From NCBI GenBank assembly GCA_004561545.1, contig SFVK01000009.1, positions 1 to 62,926 of the forward strand: 62,926 bases of DNA, in the 5' to 3' direction. The notes below the pieces were generated by a model that was not told where the DNA came from, did no database searches, and saw only the letters and a list, made by a program, of their open reading frames with translations. This document shows, one piece after another, positions 24,615-33,870 of the stretch. The translations under genes and the position numbers were made by a program. The DNA is from a bacterium (GTDB lineage: Bacteria > Bacillota > Clostridia > Oscillospirales > Ruminococcaceae). The stretch's first letter is position 1, and each line of letters starts with the position of its first letter.

Positions 24615-27600
24615 TCAGTAGGTGGTCAGCGTGGTGCCGGGGTAATAGTGGGTCAGGATGGAGGCATAATCCCAGCCGTTGCGGGCGTAGCCGACGGCGC
24701 CCCACTGGCTCATGCCGCAGCCGTGGCCGTAGCCGTAGACGTCAAAGAGAAAGCAGTCCAGCCCGGAATCATAAGTAACGGTAAAGCACTGGCTGCGCAG
24801 GCTGCGGCCGTCCACGCTCGCGCCGGCCAGCAGGACCTCGCGGAACCAGCGGCCCGAACAGGTATCGTTTCCGCTGGCGTTGGGGCCGATCTGGATCTGG
24901 GCCACCCAGCCGTACTGGTTGGCGGACAAAATGGTGAACCACTGGCTGGGGTCCACGCTGCTGAGGTCCACCCCCATCTTTTCCAGAACACGGTCCTGCA
25001 CCGTCTGGCGGCTGAACCGGGCACAGCCCGTGGTGGCGCCGTTGGTGTTCCAGTGGGTGGCAACCTGCTGGTCATAGGGGCTGTCCACCGCCTGAAGGTA
25101 GGGGCGGTCATTGCCCCAGACCTCCCGCGCCGAGGCGGTGCCGGTGGAAGCCGAGGCAAAATAGGGGGTGAAGCAGACCTGGCCGTTGTAGGTCACCAGC
25201 ACATGGGCCACCTCCCGGGCTGCGGCCAGCGCCGCCTCGCCGGGGGTGACGCCCGCCACCGAGGGGTACCCGCTCTGGCTGATGATCCAGCAGTGGGCCG
25301 CCACGCACTGGGCCTTGTACGCCTCGGCGGGGGCGTTGGGGCCCAGCTCGTTCTGGGCGATCATGGCAAGGCATTCCACCAGCTCCATCGTCCGGGCGGT
25401 GCCGTTCATCGTGACGTTGATGGTCTCCACCGGCTGCGGGGTTGGCTCCGCCGTGGGCTGCGCTGTTTCGGACGCGGCGGGGGCCTGGGACGCGGCGGGC
25501 GCCTGGGTGGGCGCGGGCGTGGCAGCCGCCTGAATCACATCGTCCACCGTGACGGTCTGTTCCGGCAGGGTTCCCTCCGCGCCCTGGCCGATGCTGGTTT
25601 CGGCGGCGTCGGAATTTCCCGCCACGTCGGTCAGGCCCGCCATCAGCTTGTCCGCCGAAGCCAGAAGCTCCTGGGTGCGCTGGGACAGGGCGTCCAGCTC
25701 GGCCTGCAAATCGCTGTCCCCGGACTGTGCCGCCGTCCCGTCCTCCGGGGCCGTGCCGGACTCCGGCTGCCCCGCCCCGCTCTGGGCGGACGCCGCGCGG
25801 CGCTGCAAAATACCGGTGAAAATGCCCGCCGCAGCGGGACGCTCCTTTCCGGCGGCGCGGTACTGCGCCCCCGTGAGCAGCGGGTTTTCGGCTTCCTCAA
25901 TGGAGGAGGGCTGAAGGCTGGCAGACTCCCCCTCCCCGAGGATCTGGCCGGTGACGCAGACAAAGGCGCCGTTGTCGCCGCCGGTGGCCATCAGGGTGAG
26001 AAAGCTCGCCCCGTCGCCGGGGACCACGCCGGTGTCAAAAAGGCTGCGGGCCTCAAGGCTCAGGGTAAAGCTGAGATAGTCGTAATAGTTGGAGAGGTCC
26101 CCAAAGGTCCGGGGATCAAAGTCCTCCCCTTCCCCGGCATAGTAGACGGCCACCGTTTTGCAGCGGTAGACCGCGCCGGGGAGGTACAGGGTAAATCCGC
26201 TGTTGCTGCGGAAGGTTTCCAGTTCGGTCAGGCTGTTCAGCGAATCCTCGGCGCAGATCAGCACGGTGTTGCCGGGCATGGCCGCCCCCAGATAGCTGGT
26301 TGCCTGGAACACGGGGCGCTGCTGCGCGCCCTGACGGTAAACCAGCATCCCTTTCTGGCCGGGGTAGGCAAGATACCCCGCCACATCCTCCTTCTTTTCC
26401 AGGGCGGAGGCAAGGTAATCCGCCGCCGCCTCGTCATAGAGGGAAGTCCCATAGCTCTTATAGGCCGGTTCGGCGCCAAGATCGCTGCGCAGCCACAGGG
26501 CAATGCCTGCCACGGCGGCCACCAGCAGAAGGGCAACGGCCACAAGGGCCAGGATGCCGTTGCGGCGGCGGCGCTTTTCGGCCTGCTCGATCATGGCAAG
26601 GCTGCGGTTGTGGATGCTCCCGGTGCTCCGGGGCGGGGAAACCGTGCGGGGGGACGCGGTTTTTTCCGGCGCGGCGGGCTGCCGGGCCGGTTCTTCGGGC
26701 TGCTCCTCAAACAGGCGGCTGGCCGCCCGCTGGAACTCATCCGCAGAACGGGGCGGGGCCTTCTCGTCGGCGATGCGGGCCGCCTCCATGGCCGCCGGGT
26801 CCAGCGCGGCGGAAAAATCGGGGATTTCCCCGTCCAGCAGCGAGGGTTTGGGGATCTGGGCCGACGCAGCAGGTTTGGGGGGCCGGGCGGGTTTTTGGGG
26901 GTTGGGCTTTGCCGCCGGGCGGGGTTGGGGAGCGGCTGGAACCTCCGCCGGGCGGACCGGTTCCGCCGCAGACGCGGCAGCACTGCCCTGCGGCACGGCA
27001 CGGCGGGCGCGGGACGCGGCGGCGGCCGCCGCTCCCATGGTGGTGAGCTCGGTGGGGTCGGGGGACGGCGGTTCCTCCTGCGGCTGCGCCGGGGCGTTGG
27101 AAGCGGCCGGGGCGGGGCTGGCGGGGATCGGGGATTCAAAGGTGATGGTGCCCACCGGGACGGGATTCTCGGCGCCGGGGCGGGGCACGGCGGATTTGCC
27201 CAGGGCCGCCGGTTTGCGGCGCACCGTGAACCGGGTGCCGGCGGCGCGGGGCTGGCCCTCGCCGCTGACGAGCAGCAGGGGGTGCTCCCGCCCGGGGCGG
27301 AAGGTGATGGTGGAGCCGCTCAGATGCAACCCCAGCGCGCGGCGGCGCACCAGGTCCAGAATGTTGTTGGCGATGGCGGTATCGGTCAGGTCGGGGCTGA
27401 GGGCACAGGCCGCAGCCCCCTGCTTGCTGCACAGCAGCACAAAGGGCGCCTGGCCCACCGTGGCGGGCATATAGACGGCGGCATAGTCCGCCCCCGCCAG
27501 CTCCATGGCGATCTGGGCGCGGCCGGCGGCGGCCTGCACCACATCGCCGGGGAACTTTTTGAGCAGGGCGGCGGGGGCCACGATGCGCTTGGCATTGAGG

Positions 27601-28001
27601 GGACTGGAATAGGTCTGTGTGCCGAAATCGAAGGCGGCCTCGCTGTGCTCCAGCCCGCGCAGCGCGCCGCCCAGCAGCCGGCCGGTCAGCTCGTCGGCGG
27701 CCACCAGCAGGCGCCGCTTTTTGAGCAGGGCATCCAACGTGGCCTGGGCCAGCGTGGTATCCCCCATGCCGTAAACCGCGTCGCCAAAGCGGTCGCGGAT
27801 TTTCCGGGTCCAGCGGTCGCAGTATTCGTCAGCCATGGCCTGGGTGGGGGCGGATGCCTGGATGCAGACAAGATACTCCCCGTCCCGCTCCTTTAAGCGC
27901 AGACTGGGGCAGCCCTCCTCCCGCGCGGTGCGCACAATGGAGGATACTTCTGCCGAGGGCAGACCGAAAACACGCAGAATCTGCATTTGAATTTGCAGCA
28001 T
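24615..28001 (-). CDS. Membrane fusion protein: degenerate CinA half + degenerate sortase B + SpoIID domain
   Basis: 1128 residues. Residues about 40-230 align with the KH-linker and C-terminal amidohydrolase half of CinA, encoded just upstream, but the active-site AESCTGG is replaced by AADELTGR (101-108). A Pro/Ala-rich linker (270-460) leads to one membrane helix (481-503). Residues 510-690 follow the class B sortase pattern (FTLYLPGAVYRC, ARSLFDTGV, FLTLMATGG), but the His, Cys and Arg of the active site are missing. After a second linker, residues 860-1128 form a SpoIID/LytB domain (AQNELGPNAPAEAYKAQ, GHGCGMSQWGA, HYYPGT), probably an active peptidoglycan enzyme outside the cell. GAGGT precedes the start. 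The domain alignments were made by eye. Confidence 0.82.
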   Translation of the reverse strand: MLQIQMQILRVFGLPSAEVSSIVRTAREEGCPSLRLKERDGEYLVCIQASAPTQAMADEYCDRWTRKIRDRFGDAVYGMGDTTLAQATLDALLKKRRLLVAADELTGRLLGGALRGLEHSEAAFDFGTQTYSSPLNAKRIVAPAALLKKFPGDVVQAAAGRAQIAMELAGADYAAVYMPATVGQAPFVLLCSKQGAAACALSPDLTDTAIANNILDLVRRRALGLHLSGSTITFRPGREHPLLLVSGEGQPRAAGTRFTVRRKPAALGKSAVPRPGAENPVPVGTITFESPIPASPAPAASNAPAQPQEEPPSPDPTELTTMGAAAAAASRARRAVPQGSAAASAAEPVRPAEVPAAPQPRPAAKPNPQKPARPPKPAASAQIPKPSLLDGEIPDFSAALDPAAMEAARIADEKAPPRSADEFQRAASRLFEEQPEEPARQPAAPEKTASPRTVSPPRSTGSIHNRSLAMIEQAEKRRRRNGILALVAVALLLVAAVAGIALWLRSDLGAEPAYKSYGTSLYDEAAADYLASALEKKEDVAGYLAYPGQKGMLVYRQGAQQRPVFQATSYLGAAMPGNTVLICAEDSLNSLTELETFRSNSGFTLYLPGAVYRCKTVAVYYAGEGEDFDPRTFGDLSNYYDYLSFTLSLEARSLFDTGVVPGDGASFLTLMATGGDNGAFVCVTGQILGEGESASLQPSSIEEAENPLLTGAQYRAAGKERPAAAGIFTGILQRRAASAQSGAGQPESGTAPEDGTAAQSGDSDLQAELDALSQRTQELLASADKLMAGLTDVAGNSDAAETSIGQGAEGTLPEQTVTVDDVIQAAATPAPTQAPAASQAPAASETAQPTAEPTPQPVETINVTMNGTARTMELVECLAMIAQNELGPNAPAEAYKAQCVAAHCWIISQSGYPSVAGVTPGEAALAAAREVAHVLVTYNGQVCFTPYFASASTGTASAREVWGNDRPYLQAVDSPYDQQVATHWNTNGATTGCARFSRQTVQDRVLEKMGVDLSSVDPSQWFTILSANQYGWVAQIQIGPNASGNDTCSGRWFREVLLAGASVDGRSLRSQCFTVTYDSGLDCFLFDVYGYGHGCGMSQWGAVGYARNGWDYASILTHYYPGTTLTTY

Positions 28002-28039
28002 GGAAGCACCTCTTTTACAGCAATGCCGTCATGGAAAAA

Positions 28040-29341
28040 TCAGATGGCAAGGGTTTGGGGCGGGGTATCGGGACCGGGCACGGCCAGAGCCTCCTCCACG
28101 GGAAGGTCCAGCGCCATGCGGCGCAGCAGGTCCAGCGCGTAGAGCGCTGCCCGGGTGCGGATGATGCTCCGTTCCCGGTAGCCGCCCAGCGTGAGGCGCT
28201 GGAGCCAGGCTTTGCCGCTGCGGGCGTCCGCTCCGGCCAGGTAGACGGTCCCCACCGGCTTGCCGGGCAGCGCGCCGCCGGGGCCGGCAATGCCGGTGAT
28301 TCCCACGGCCAGATCGGCGCCCGAAGCATGGAGCGCGCCGTAGGCCATGGCCACCGCCACCGGGCCGGAGACCACGTTATACCGTTCCATCAGTGCCGAG
28401 TCCACTCCCAAAAGGCGGGATTTGGCCTCCTCCGCGTAGGTCACAAAGCCGTAGCTGAACACCTCGCTGGAGCCGGGCACATTGGTGAGCATCTGGGCCA
28501 CCAGACCGCCGGTGCAGCTCTCGGCCGTGGCGGCGTGCAGCCCCTTGGCCTGCAGCGCATGGACCACGGTGTATTCCAGCCCGGGCACATCCACATCGTA
28601 GGCGTTGGGGCCAAGAATCCGGCGGAACTGCTGGATGCGGGCATCGCAGGCGGCCTCGGCTTCCGCCTCGGTGGCGGCGCGGGCGGTGACGCGGATCTCG
28701 CTCTCCCCGGTCTTGCAGTAGATGGCGGCGGTGGGGTTATCGCTCTCAAAAAGGCCGGCCACCTTGCTGGCGATGCTGCTCTCGCCGCCCAGCACCCGCA
28801 GCGTTTTGGAATGGATGGTACAGTTTTGACGTTCCAGCAACACCGGGCGGATCTGCTCGGCCCACATGGCCTTCATCTCCCGGGGGACGCCGGGCATGAG
28901 CACGGCAATGCAGCCGTCCGCCTCAAACCAGGCGCCGGGGGCGGTGCCGTGGGCGTTGGGCAGTTTGCGTCCGTGGGTGGGCACCATGGCCTGCTTGCGG
29001 TTGTTGGGGGTGGGGGTGCGGTTGGTGCGGGCAAAGAAGGTGAGGATTTTCTGCCATTCCTCCTCGTCAAAACGCAGGGGGTCGCCGAACGCCCGGGCCA
29101 CCGTTTCCTTGGTCAGGTCGTCCTGGGTGGGGCCAAGCCCGCCGGAAAAGACCAGAAGCTCACTGCGGCTTTTGGCCTGGCTGACCAGTTCCCGCAGCCG
29201 GTCGGGGTTATCCCCGATAACGTGCTGATGCAGCACACTGATGCCCAGCTCGGCCAGTTCCCGGCTCAGAAACTGGGCGTTGGTGTTCACAATATCGCCG
29301 AGAAGCAGCTCGGTGCCCACACAGATGATTTCCGCCGTCAT
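28040..29341 (-). CDS. cinA: CinA-family protein (nicotinamide-nucleotide amidohydrolase PncC domain)
   Basis: 433 residues. The N-terminal MoCF/COG1058 domain (AEIICVGTELLLGDIVNTN, FSGGLGPTQDD, MPGVPREM) is followed by a KH-type linker and the PncC amidohydrolase domain with the intact active-site segment AESCTGGLVAQML, then YAEEAKSRLLGV and GITGIAGPGG. CinA hydrolyses ADP-ribose and nicotinamide mononucleotide derivatives and is often linked to competence genes. It lies in the run cysteine desulfurase-thiI-cinA-SpoIID fusion, with gaps below 40 bases. Confidence 0.93.
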   Translation of the reverse strand: MTAEIICVGTELLLGDIVNTNAQFLSRELAELGISVLHQHVIGDNPDRLRELVSQAKSRSELLVFSGGLGPTQDDLTKETVARAFGDPLRFDEEEWQKILTFFARTNRTPTPNNRKQAMVPTHGRKLPNAHGTAPGAWFEADGCIAVLMPGVPREMKAMWAEQIRPVLLERQNCTIHSKTLRVLGGESSIASKVAGLFESDNPTAAIYCKTGESEIRVTARAATEAEAEAACDARIQQFRRILGPNAYDVDVPGLEYTVVHALQAKGLHAATAESCTGGLVAQMLTNVPGSSEVFSYGFVTYAEEAKSRLLGVDSALMERYNVVSGPVAVAMAYGALHASGADLAVGITGIAGPGGALPGKPVGTVYLAGADARSGKAWLQRLTLGGYRERSIIRTRAALYALDLLRRMALDLPVEEALAVPGPDTPPQTLAI

Positions 29342-29366
29342 GGCAGTTCCCTCCTCTGTTCAAGAA

Positions 29367-30560
29367 TCAGAATTCAGGATCGTCCCCGATGCGGATGGGG
29401 ATTTTCTCCACATGATCCGCCGCAGCCTGCTCCAGCGCGGCCAGGCCGGGCATGGCGGCCTCGGCGGCCTCGATCTCAGCCAGGCTGGGCTTGGTCTTGG
29501 GATGGGCGGGGGTGAAGATGGTGCAGCAGTCCTCGTACGGTTCAATGGACGTTTCAAAGGTGCCGATTTTGCGGGAAATGGAAATGATCTCGGTTTTATC
29601 CATACCGATCAGGGGGCGCAGCACCGGCAGATCCTGGGCGGCGTCGGTGCAGGCCAGGGCCGCCATGGTCTGGCTGGCCACCTGGGCCAGGCTTTCGCCG
29701 GTGATCAGGGCCTCCATCTCGCTCTGAGCCGCCACTTTGTTGGCGATGCGCAGCATACTGCGCCGCATCAGAACGGTGAAAAGCACATCGGGGGCATTGT
29801 CCCGGATGTACTCCTGGGGCTTGGTATAGGGCACCACATAGAGCTGGCAGTTGCCGGTGTACTCGGCCAGCTCGCGGGCCAGCGCCCGCACCTTGAGCTT
29901 GGCGCGCAGGCTGGTGTAGGGCGGGCTGGCAAAATGGATGTGGTGCAGCGCCAGGCCGCGGCGTGCCATACAGTAGGCGGCCACCGGGCTGTCGATGCCG
30001 CCCGAGAGCAGATTGAGCGCCCGGCCGCTGCTGCCCACCGGCAGGCCGCCGGCGGCTTCCACCTTGGGACCGTGGATATAGGCGCCCCGGTCGCGGATTT
30101 CCACCATGATCTCCAGGTCCGGCTGATGGACGTTGACCCGCAGATGGGGATGGCGGCTGAGCAGATAGGCGCCCAACTCGCGGCAGATGTCGGGGCTTTT
30201 CATGGGATAAGCCTTGTCGGAGCGCTTGGCCTCCACCTTGAAGGTCCTGATGCCGCGCAGCGTCTGGCCCAGGTATTCCTCGGCGGTGGCGCAGATGGTA
30301 TCAAAATCCTTGTCGCAGCAGGCGGCGCGGCTCATCTTGACGATGCCGAAAATTTTGGATACCCGGCGGAACGCCTCGTCCATGTCCAGTCCGTCGACCC
30401 GGGGTTCAATAAAGACGGTGGACTGGGCCTGGGTCACCTGGAAGGGGCCCAGATCCTCCAGCCGGTAGCGGATGCTCTTGGCCAGCCGGGCCTCGAATTT
30501 GTTGCGGTTGAGACCCTTGAGGGTCATTTCGCCCTGATAGGCGAGGATCATCTCTTTCAT
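29367..30560 (-). CDS. thiI: tRNA 4-thiouridine synthetase ThiI
   Basis: 397 residues. N-terminal ferredoxin-like and THUMP domains (about 1-165) precede a PP-loop ATPase domain with LLSGGIDSPVAAY. It activates U8 of tRNA for sulfur insertion. There is no C-terminal rhodanese domain, as in most Firmicutes, so sulfur must come from a partner desulfurase, which is encoded immediately upstream. The start at 30560 follows AGGAAAGG; the longer frame overlaps the desulfurase gene. Confidence 0.93.
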   Translation of the reverse strand: MKEMILAYQGEMTLKGLNRNKFEARLAKSIRYRLEDLGPFQVTQAQSTVFIEPRVDGLDMDEAFRRVSKIFGIVKMSRAACCDKDFDTICATAEEYLGQTLRGIRTFKVEAKRSDKAYPMKSPDICRELGAYLLSRHPHLRVNVHQPDLEIMVEIRDRGAYIHGPKVEAAGGLPVGSSGRALNLLSGGIDSPVAAYCMARRGLALHHIHFASPPYTSLRAKLKVRALARELAEYTGNCQLYVVPYTKPQEYIRDNAPDVLFTVLMRRSMLRIANKVAAQSEMEALITGESLAQVASQTMAALACTDAAQDLPVLRPLIGMDKTEIISISRKIGTFETSIEPYEDCCTIFTPAHPKTKPSLAEIEAAEAAMPGLAALEQAAADHVEKIPIRIGDDPEF

Positions 30561-30582
30561 CGTGTGGGGAAACCTTTCCTTT

Positions 30583-31740
30583 TCAAATATGCTGAAGCTC
30601 CGCCAGCCCGTCCCGCAGGCCGGCGAGCAGAGCGTCCACATCCTCGGGGGTGTTGTCCGCGCAGAAACTCGCCCGGATGGCGGTGCGCACCGCCAGGTCG
30701 GGGCAGCCCATGGCCATCAGGGTGTGGCTGGGTTCGCCCTTATCGCAGGCGGAGCCGCCCGAGACGTAGACGCGGCGGGCGCTGAGATATTCAATCATGG
30801 TCTGACTGTTGACGCAGTTGGTGGAGAAATTGAGCACCTCGGGCACGGCGTCCGCCGGGGAATTGAGGGTGACGCCCGGCAGCTCCGCCAGCCCCGCGCG
30901 CAGCCGGTCGTTGAGGGCGCGGATGTGGGCACTGCGGGCGGGCAGCGTCCGGGCGCCCTGCTCGGCGGCAACGCCAAGGCCCACGGCGTAGGGCACATTC
31001 TCGGTGCCGGGACGGATGCCCCGCTCCTGATGGCCGCCCAGACAGGGCGGGCGGTGGTTCTGGCGCTGGTTTTCCCGCAAATACAGCGCGCCGATGCCCT
31101 TGGGCGCGTGGACCTTATGGCCCGAGACCGACAGACTGTCCACGCAGGGCAGCGCTTTGAGATGGATGGGCAGGCGCAGCCAGGCCTGCACGGCGTCCAC
31201 ATGGACAAAGCAGCGGTCGTTGCGGGCCTTGACGGCGGCGGAAAACGCCGCGATGTCCTGCTTTGCGCCGGTCTCGTTGTTGACAGCCATACAGCAGGCC
31301 AGCACGGTGTTTTTGTCCACAGCGGCGCTCAGGCGGTCCAAATCGAGATGCCCGTCGGATTCCGGCGGGATCTCCACCACCTCAAAGCCCCGGTCCCGCA
31401 GCGCCCGCACGGGCAGCTGCACACTGGGATGCTCGAACCCCGAAACCACAATTTTGCTGCCCCAGCTCCGGCGGGGAATGGCCGCGCCCTGAATGGCGAT
31501 GTTGTTGCTCTCGCTGCCGCAGGCGGTAAAATACAGCTCTTTGGGCGCACAGCCGAGGCTTTTGGCCACCTTGGCGCGGGCGGCGGAGAGGGTTTCGTGA
31601 ACCTGTACCGCCGGCTCATACAAGCTGGACGGGTTGGCCCAGCAGCTGCGCAGCGCTGCGGCAATGGCATCGGCCACCGCCGGGTCCACCATGGTGGTGG
31701 CGGCATTGTCAAGATAATGGAGCTCCGGGTTGGATCGCAT
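30583..31740 (-). CDS. Cysteine desulfurase (NifS/IscS-like, ThiI partner)
   Basis: 385 residues. A PLP enzyme that takes sulfur from cysteine. YLDNAATTMVDP opens the protein, VSGHKVHAPKGIGALY holds the PLP lysine, and VSGGSACDKGEPSH contains the persulfide cysteine. It is 23 bases upstream of thiI in the same operon, so it is likely the dedicated donor for ThiI (NifZ-type in Bacillus). The start at 31740 is chosen by homology; the frame extends to 31860 through promoter sequence. Confidence 0.92.
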   Translation of the reverse strand: MRSNPELHYLDNAATTMVDPAVADAIAAALRSCWANPSSLYEPAVQVHETLSAARAKVAKSLGCAPKELYFTACGSESNNIAIQGAAIPRRSWGSKIVVSGFEHPSVQLPVRALRDRGFEVVEIPPESDGHLDLDRLSAAVDKNTVLACCMAVNNETGAKQDIAAFSAAVKARNDRCFVHVDAVQAWLRLPIHLKALPCVDSLSVSGHKVHAPKGIGALYLRENQRQNHRPPCLGGHQERGIRPGTENVPYAVGLGVAAEQGARTLPARSAHIRALNDRLRAGLAELPGVTLNSPADAVPEVLNFSTNCVNSQTMIEYLSARRVYVSGGSACDKGEPSHTLMAMGCPDLAVRTAIRASFCADNTPEDVDALLAGLRDGLAELQHI

Positions 31741-31786
31741 GCACGCGGCCTCTTTTCCTGTCAATATACAAAGTGATACAGAATAG

Positions 31787-31815
31787 ATTATACACGCCGC
31801 AAGCCAAAAACACAA
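31787..31815 (-). promoter_or_regulatory. Sigma-A promoter of the desulfurase-thiI-cinA operon
   Basis: Minus strand: -35 TTGTGT (31810-31815), 17-bp spacer, -10 TATAAT (31787-31792). Confidence 0.75.
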
Positions 31816-31831
31816 GGGGCCGGAGGGGAAA

Positions 31832-31882
31832 ACAAAAGACCCTGCCGGGTTGGGAACCATACGGGTTCCGCCCGGCGGGGGC
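31832..31882 (-). terminator. Terminator of the aldo/keto reductase gene
   Basis: Long GC-rich inverted repeat (CCCGCCGGG/CCCGGCAGGG with an inner GGAACCC/GGTTCCC pair) followed on the minus strand by TCTTTTGTTTT. Confidence 0.7.
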
Positions 31883-31894
31883 TTTGGGTTGGGG

Positions 31895-32908
31895 TTATTC
31901 GCCGAAATCTGCGGCCACCTTTTTGAGCATCTCGCGGATGGGCAAATTGTAGGGGCAGCGGGTCTCGCACTTGCCGCAGCCGATGCAGGCGCCGGCCTTG
32001 ACCTTCAGGGTATTGTAGCGCTCATGGGCCCAGCCCTCCAGGCCGTACCGGTCCAGATAGCCCTGGAACAAAAAGCAGCTGGGGATCTGGATGCCCACTG
32101 TGCAGGGGGCGCAGTAGTTGCAGCGGCGGCAGAACTGGGTGCCCAGCGCGTCCCGCACCTTCTGGCAGGCGTCCTGCTCCTCCGGGGTGAGGGGGGCGGT
32201 GGCATCGCTGCCCGCCACATTGGCCTGCAGCTCTTTGGGGTCCGCCATGCCGGGAATGGCCACCGTCACATTGGGGTTGGAGAGCACATACCGCAGCGCA
32301 AGACGGCCGTCCTCGATGGCGCCGCCGGCCAGCGGCTTCATGTCGATAAAGCCCTTGCCCGCTGCGGCGCACCGGTCAATCAGCTCAGCGCCCTGCTGCT
32401 CCACAATATTGTAGGGGAACATGACGGTCTCGATCTCCTTTACGGAAAGGGCACGCTCAAACACGGCGGCCAGATGCGCCGTGATGCCGATATGTCCCAC
32501 CACCCCGGCGGCTTTGGCCTCCAGCAGCGCCTCCATGGCGCCGCCGGGGGCAAGGATGGTCTCCAGCCCCGCCAGGCTGGGGTTGTGGAACTGGTACAGC
32601 TCAATATGATCGGTGCGCAGGTTTTTCAGGCTCTGCGCCAGTTCGGATTCCATCTCCTCTTTGGTCAGGGCGCGGCATTTGGTGGCAAGGATAAACCGGT
32701 CCCGCAGGCCCAGCTCCTCCAGCGCCTGTCCGATCCATTCCTCGCTGACGGTGTAGGCGCGGGCGGTGTCGATGTAATTGACGCCCGCCTCGCAGGCGGC
32801 CTTGAGCATGGCGCGGGTGCCCGGCTCGTCGATGCGCTGGATGGGAATGCCCCCAAATCCCAGGCGCGAAACCCGAAGGCCGGTACGGCCCAGTTCACGA
32901 TATTCCAT
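31895..32908 (-). CDS. Aldo/keto reductase with C-terminal 4Fe-4S segment
   Basis: 337 residues. The TIM-barrel aldo/keto reductase part begins YRELGRTGLRVSRLGFGG, with catalytic Asp/Tyr in NYIDTARAYTVSEE and Lys in ILATKCR. The C-terminal region has two cysteine groups (CRRCNYCAPC and CIGCGKCETRCPY) that can bind iron-sulfur clusters. Such proteins are common in anaerobic Clostridia; the physiological substrate is not known. Monocistronic. Confidence 0.88.
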   Translation of the reverse strand: MEYRELGRTGLRVSRLGFGGIPIQRIDEPGTRAMLKAACEAGVNYIDTARAYTVSEEWIGQALEELGLRDRFILATKCRALTKEEMESELAQSLKNLRTDHIELYQFHNPSLAGLETILAPGGAMEALLEAKAAGVVGHIGITAHLAAVFERALSVKEIETVMFPYNIVEQQGAELIDRCAAAGKGFIDMKPLAGGAIEDGRLALRYVLSNPNVTVAIPGMADPKELQANVAGSDATAPLTPEEQDACQKVRDALGTQFCRRCNYCAPCTVGIQIPSCFLFQGYLDRYGLEGWAHERYNTLKVKAGACIGCGKCETRCPYNLPIREMLKKVAADFGE

Positions 32909-32992
32909 GACAGTTCCCCCTTGTTTTGTTGTCTTTCATTTTATTATATCAGCAGCGCACCTCAATGTCACGGAAAATGTCGCCGATTTTTA

Positions 32993-33021
32993 TTGACTTT
33001 GCGGCCCCGGTGCGATAGGAT
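32993..33021 (+). promoter_or_regulatory. Sigma-A promoter of proCBA
   Basis: -35 TTGACT (32993-32998), 17-bp spacer, -10 TAGGAT (33016-33021). Confidence 0.8.
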
Positions 33022-33066
33022 TATGCTAATTCCAAAGACAAATCACGATAGAAGGGGACGAATTTC

Positions 33067-33867
33067 ATGCGTTACGGATTCATCGGGTGCGGCAATATGG
33101 GTTCCGCCATTGCCCGTGCCGTGTGCAGGGGCGCCGGGGCGGAAAATGTGACGCTGGCCAACCGCACGCCCGCCAAAGCGGAAGCGCTGGCCAAAGAGCT
33201 GGGCTGCGCGGCGGCCGACAACAACACCGTCGCGGCGGACTGCGATGTGATTTTTCTGGGCGTCAAGCCCCAGATGATGGCCGGTATGCTAGCCGGCATT
33301 GCGCCGGTTCTGGCAAAGCGCGGCGGCAAATTTTTGCTGGTGAGCATGGCGGCGGGGCTTTCGATGGCCCGCGTGCGGGAGATGGCCGGGGGGGAGTACC
33401 CCATCATCCGCATCATGCCCAACACCCCCGCCGCCCTGGGCGCCGGAATGATCCAGTACTGCTCTGACGGGGTGGATGACGGCCGGATGTTTGCCTTTCT
33501 GGGCGCCATGGCCCCCGCCGGGCGGCTGGATGCCATCCCGGAAAACCTGATGGACGCGGCAAGCTGCGTCTCGGGCTGCGGCCCGGCGTGGACGTACCAG
33601 TTCATTGAGGCGCTGGCGGACGGCGGCGTGGCCGCCGGGCTGCCCCGGGCCAAAGCCCAGGAATATGCGGCCCAGATGGTGCTGGGCAGCGCCCGCATGG
33701 TGCTGGAAAGCGGCAGGCATCCCGGGGAGCTCAAGGACGCGGTGTGCAGTCCCGGCGGCTCCACCATCCAGGGGGTCCGGGTGCTGGAGGAACGGGCCTT
33801 CCGGGGCGCCGTGACCGACGCGGTGCTGGCCGCCTTTGACAAGACAAAGGAAATGGGGAAAGGCTGA
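33067..33867 (+). CDS. proC: Pyrroline-5-carboxylate reductase
   Basis: 266 residues. The last step of proline synthesis. The NAD(P)-binding YGFIGCGNMGSAIA lies at the N-terminus, FLGVKPQMM and RIMPNTPA follow, and the C-terminal dimer domain has the signature DAVCSPGGSTIQGV. It is the first gene of a proC-proB-proA operon, and proB starts three bases after its stop. Confidence 0.95.
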   Translation: MRYGFIGCGNMGSAIARAVCRGAGAENVTLANRTPAKAEALAKELGCAAADNNTVAADCDVIFLGVKPQMMAGMLAGIAPVLAKRGGKFLLVSMAAGLSMARVREMAGGEYPIIRIMPNTPAALGAGMIQYCSDGVDDGRMFAFLGAMAPAGRLDAIPENLMDAASCVSGCGPAWTYQFIEALADGGVAAGLPRAKAQEYAAQMVLGSARMVLESGRHPGELKDAVCSPGGSTIQGVRVLEERAFRGAVTDAVLAAFDKTKEMGKG

Positions 33868-33870
33868 ACC

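Noticed and set aside
24648..27896. 1082-codon plus-strand ORF opposite the SpoIID fusion gene
   Set aside because: Antisense to the real gene; Gly/Arg/Ala-rich low complexity with no motif or ribosome site.
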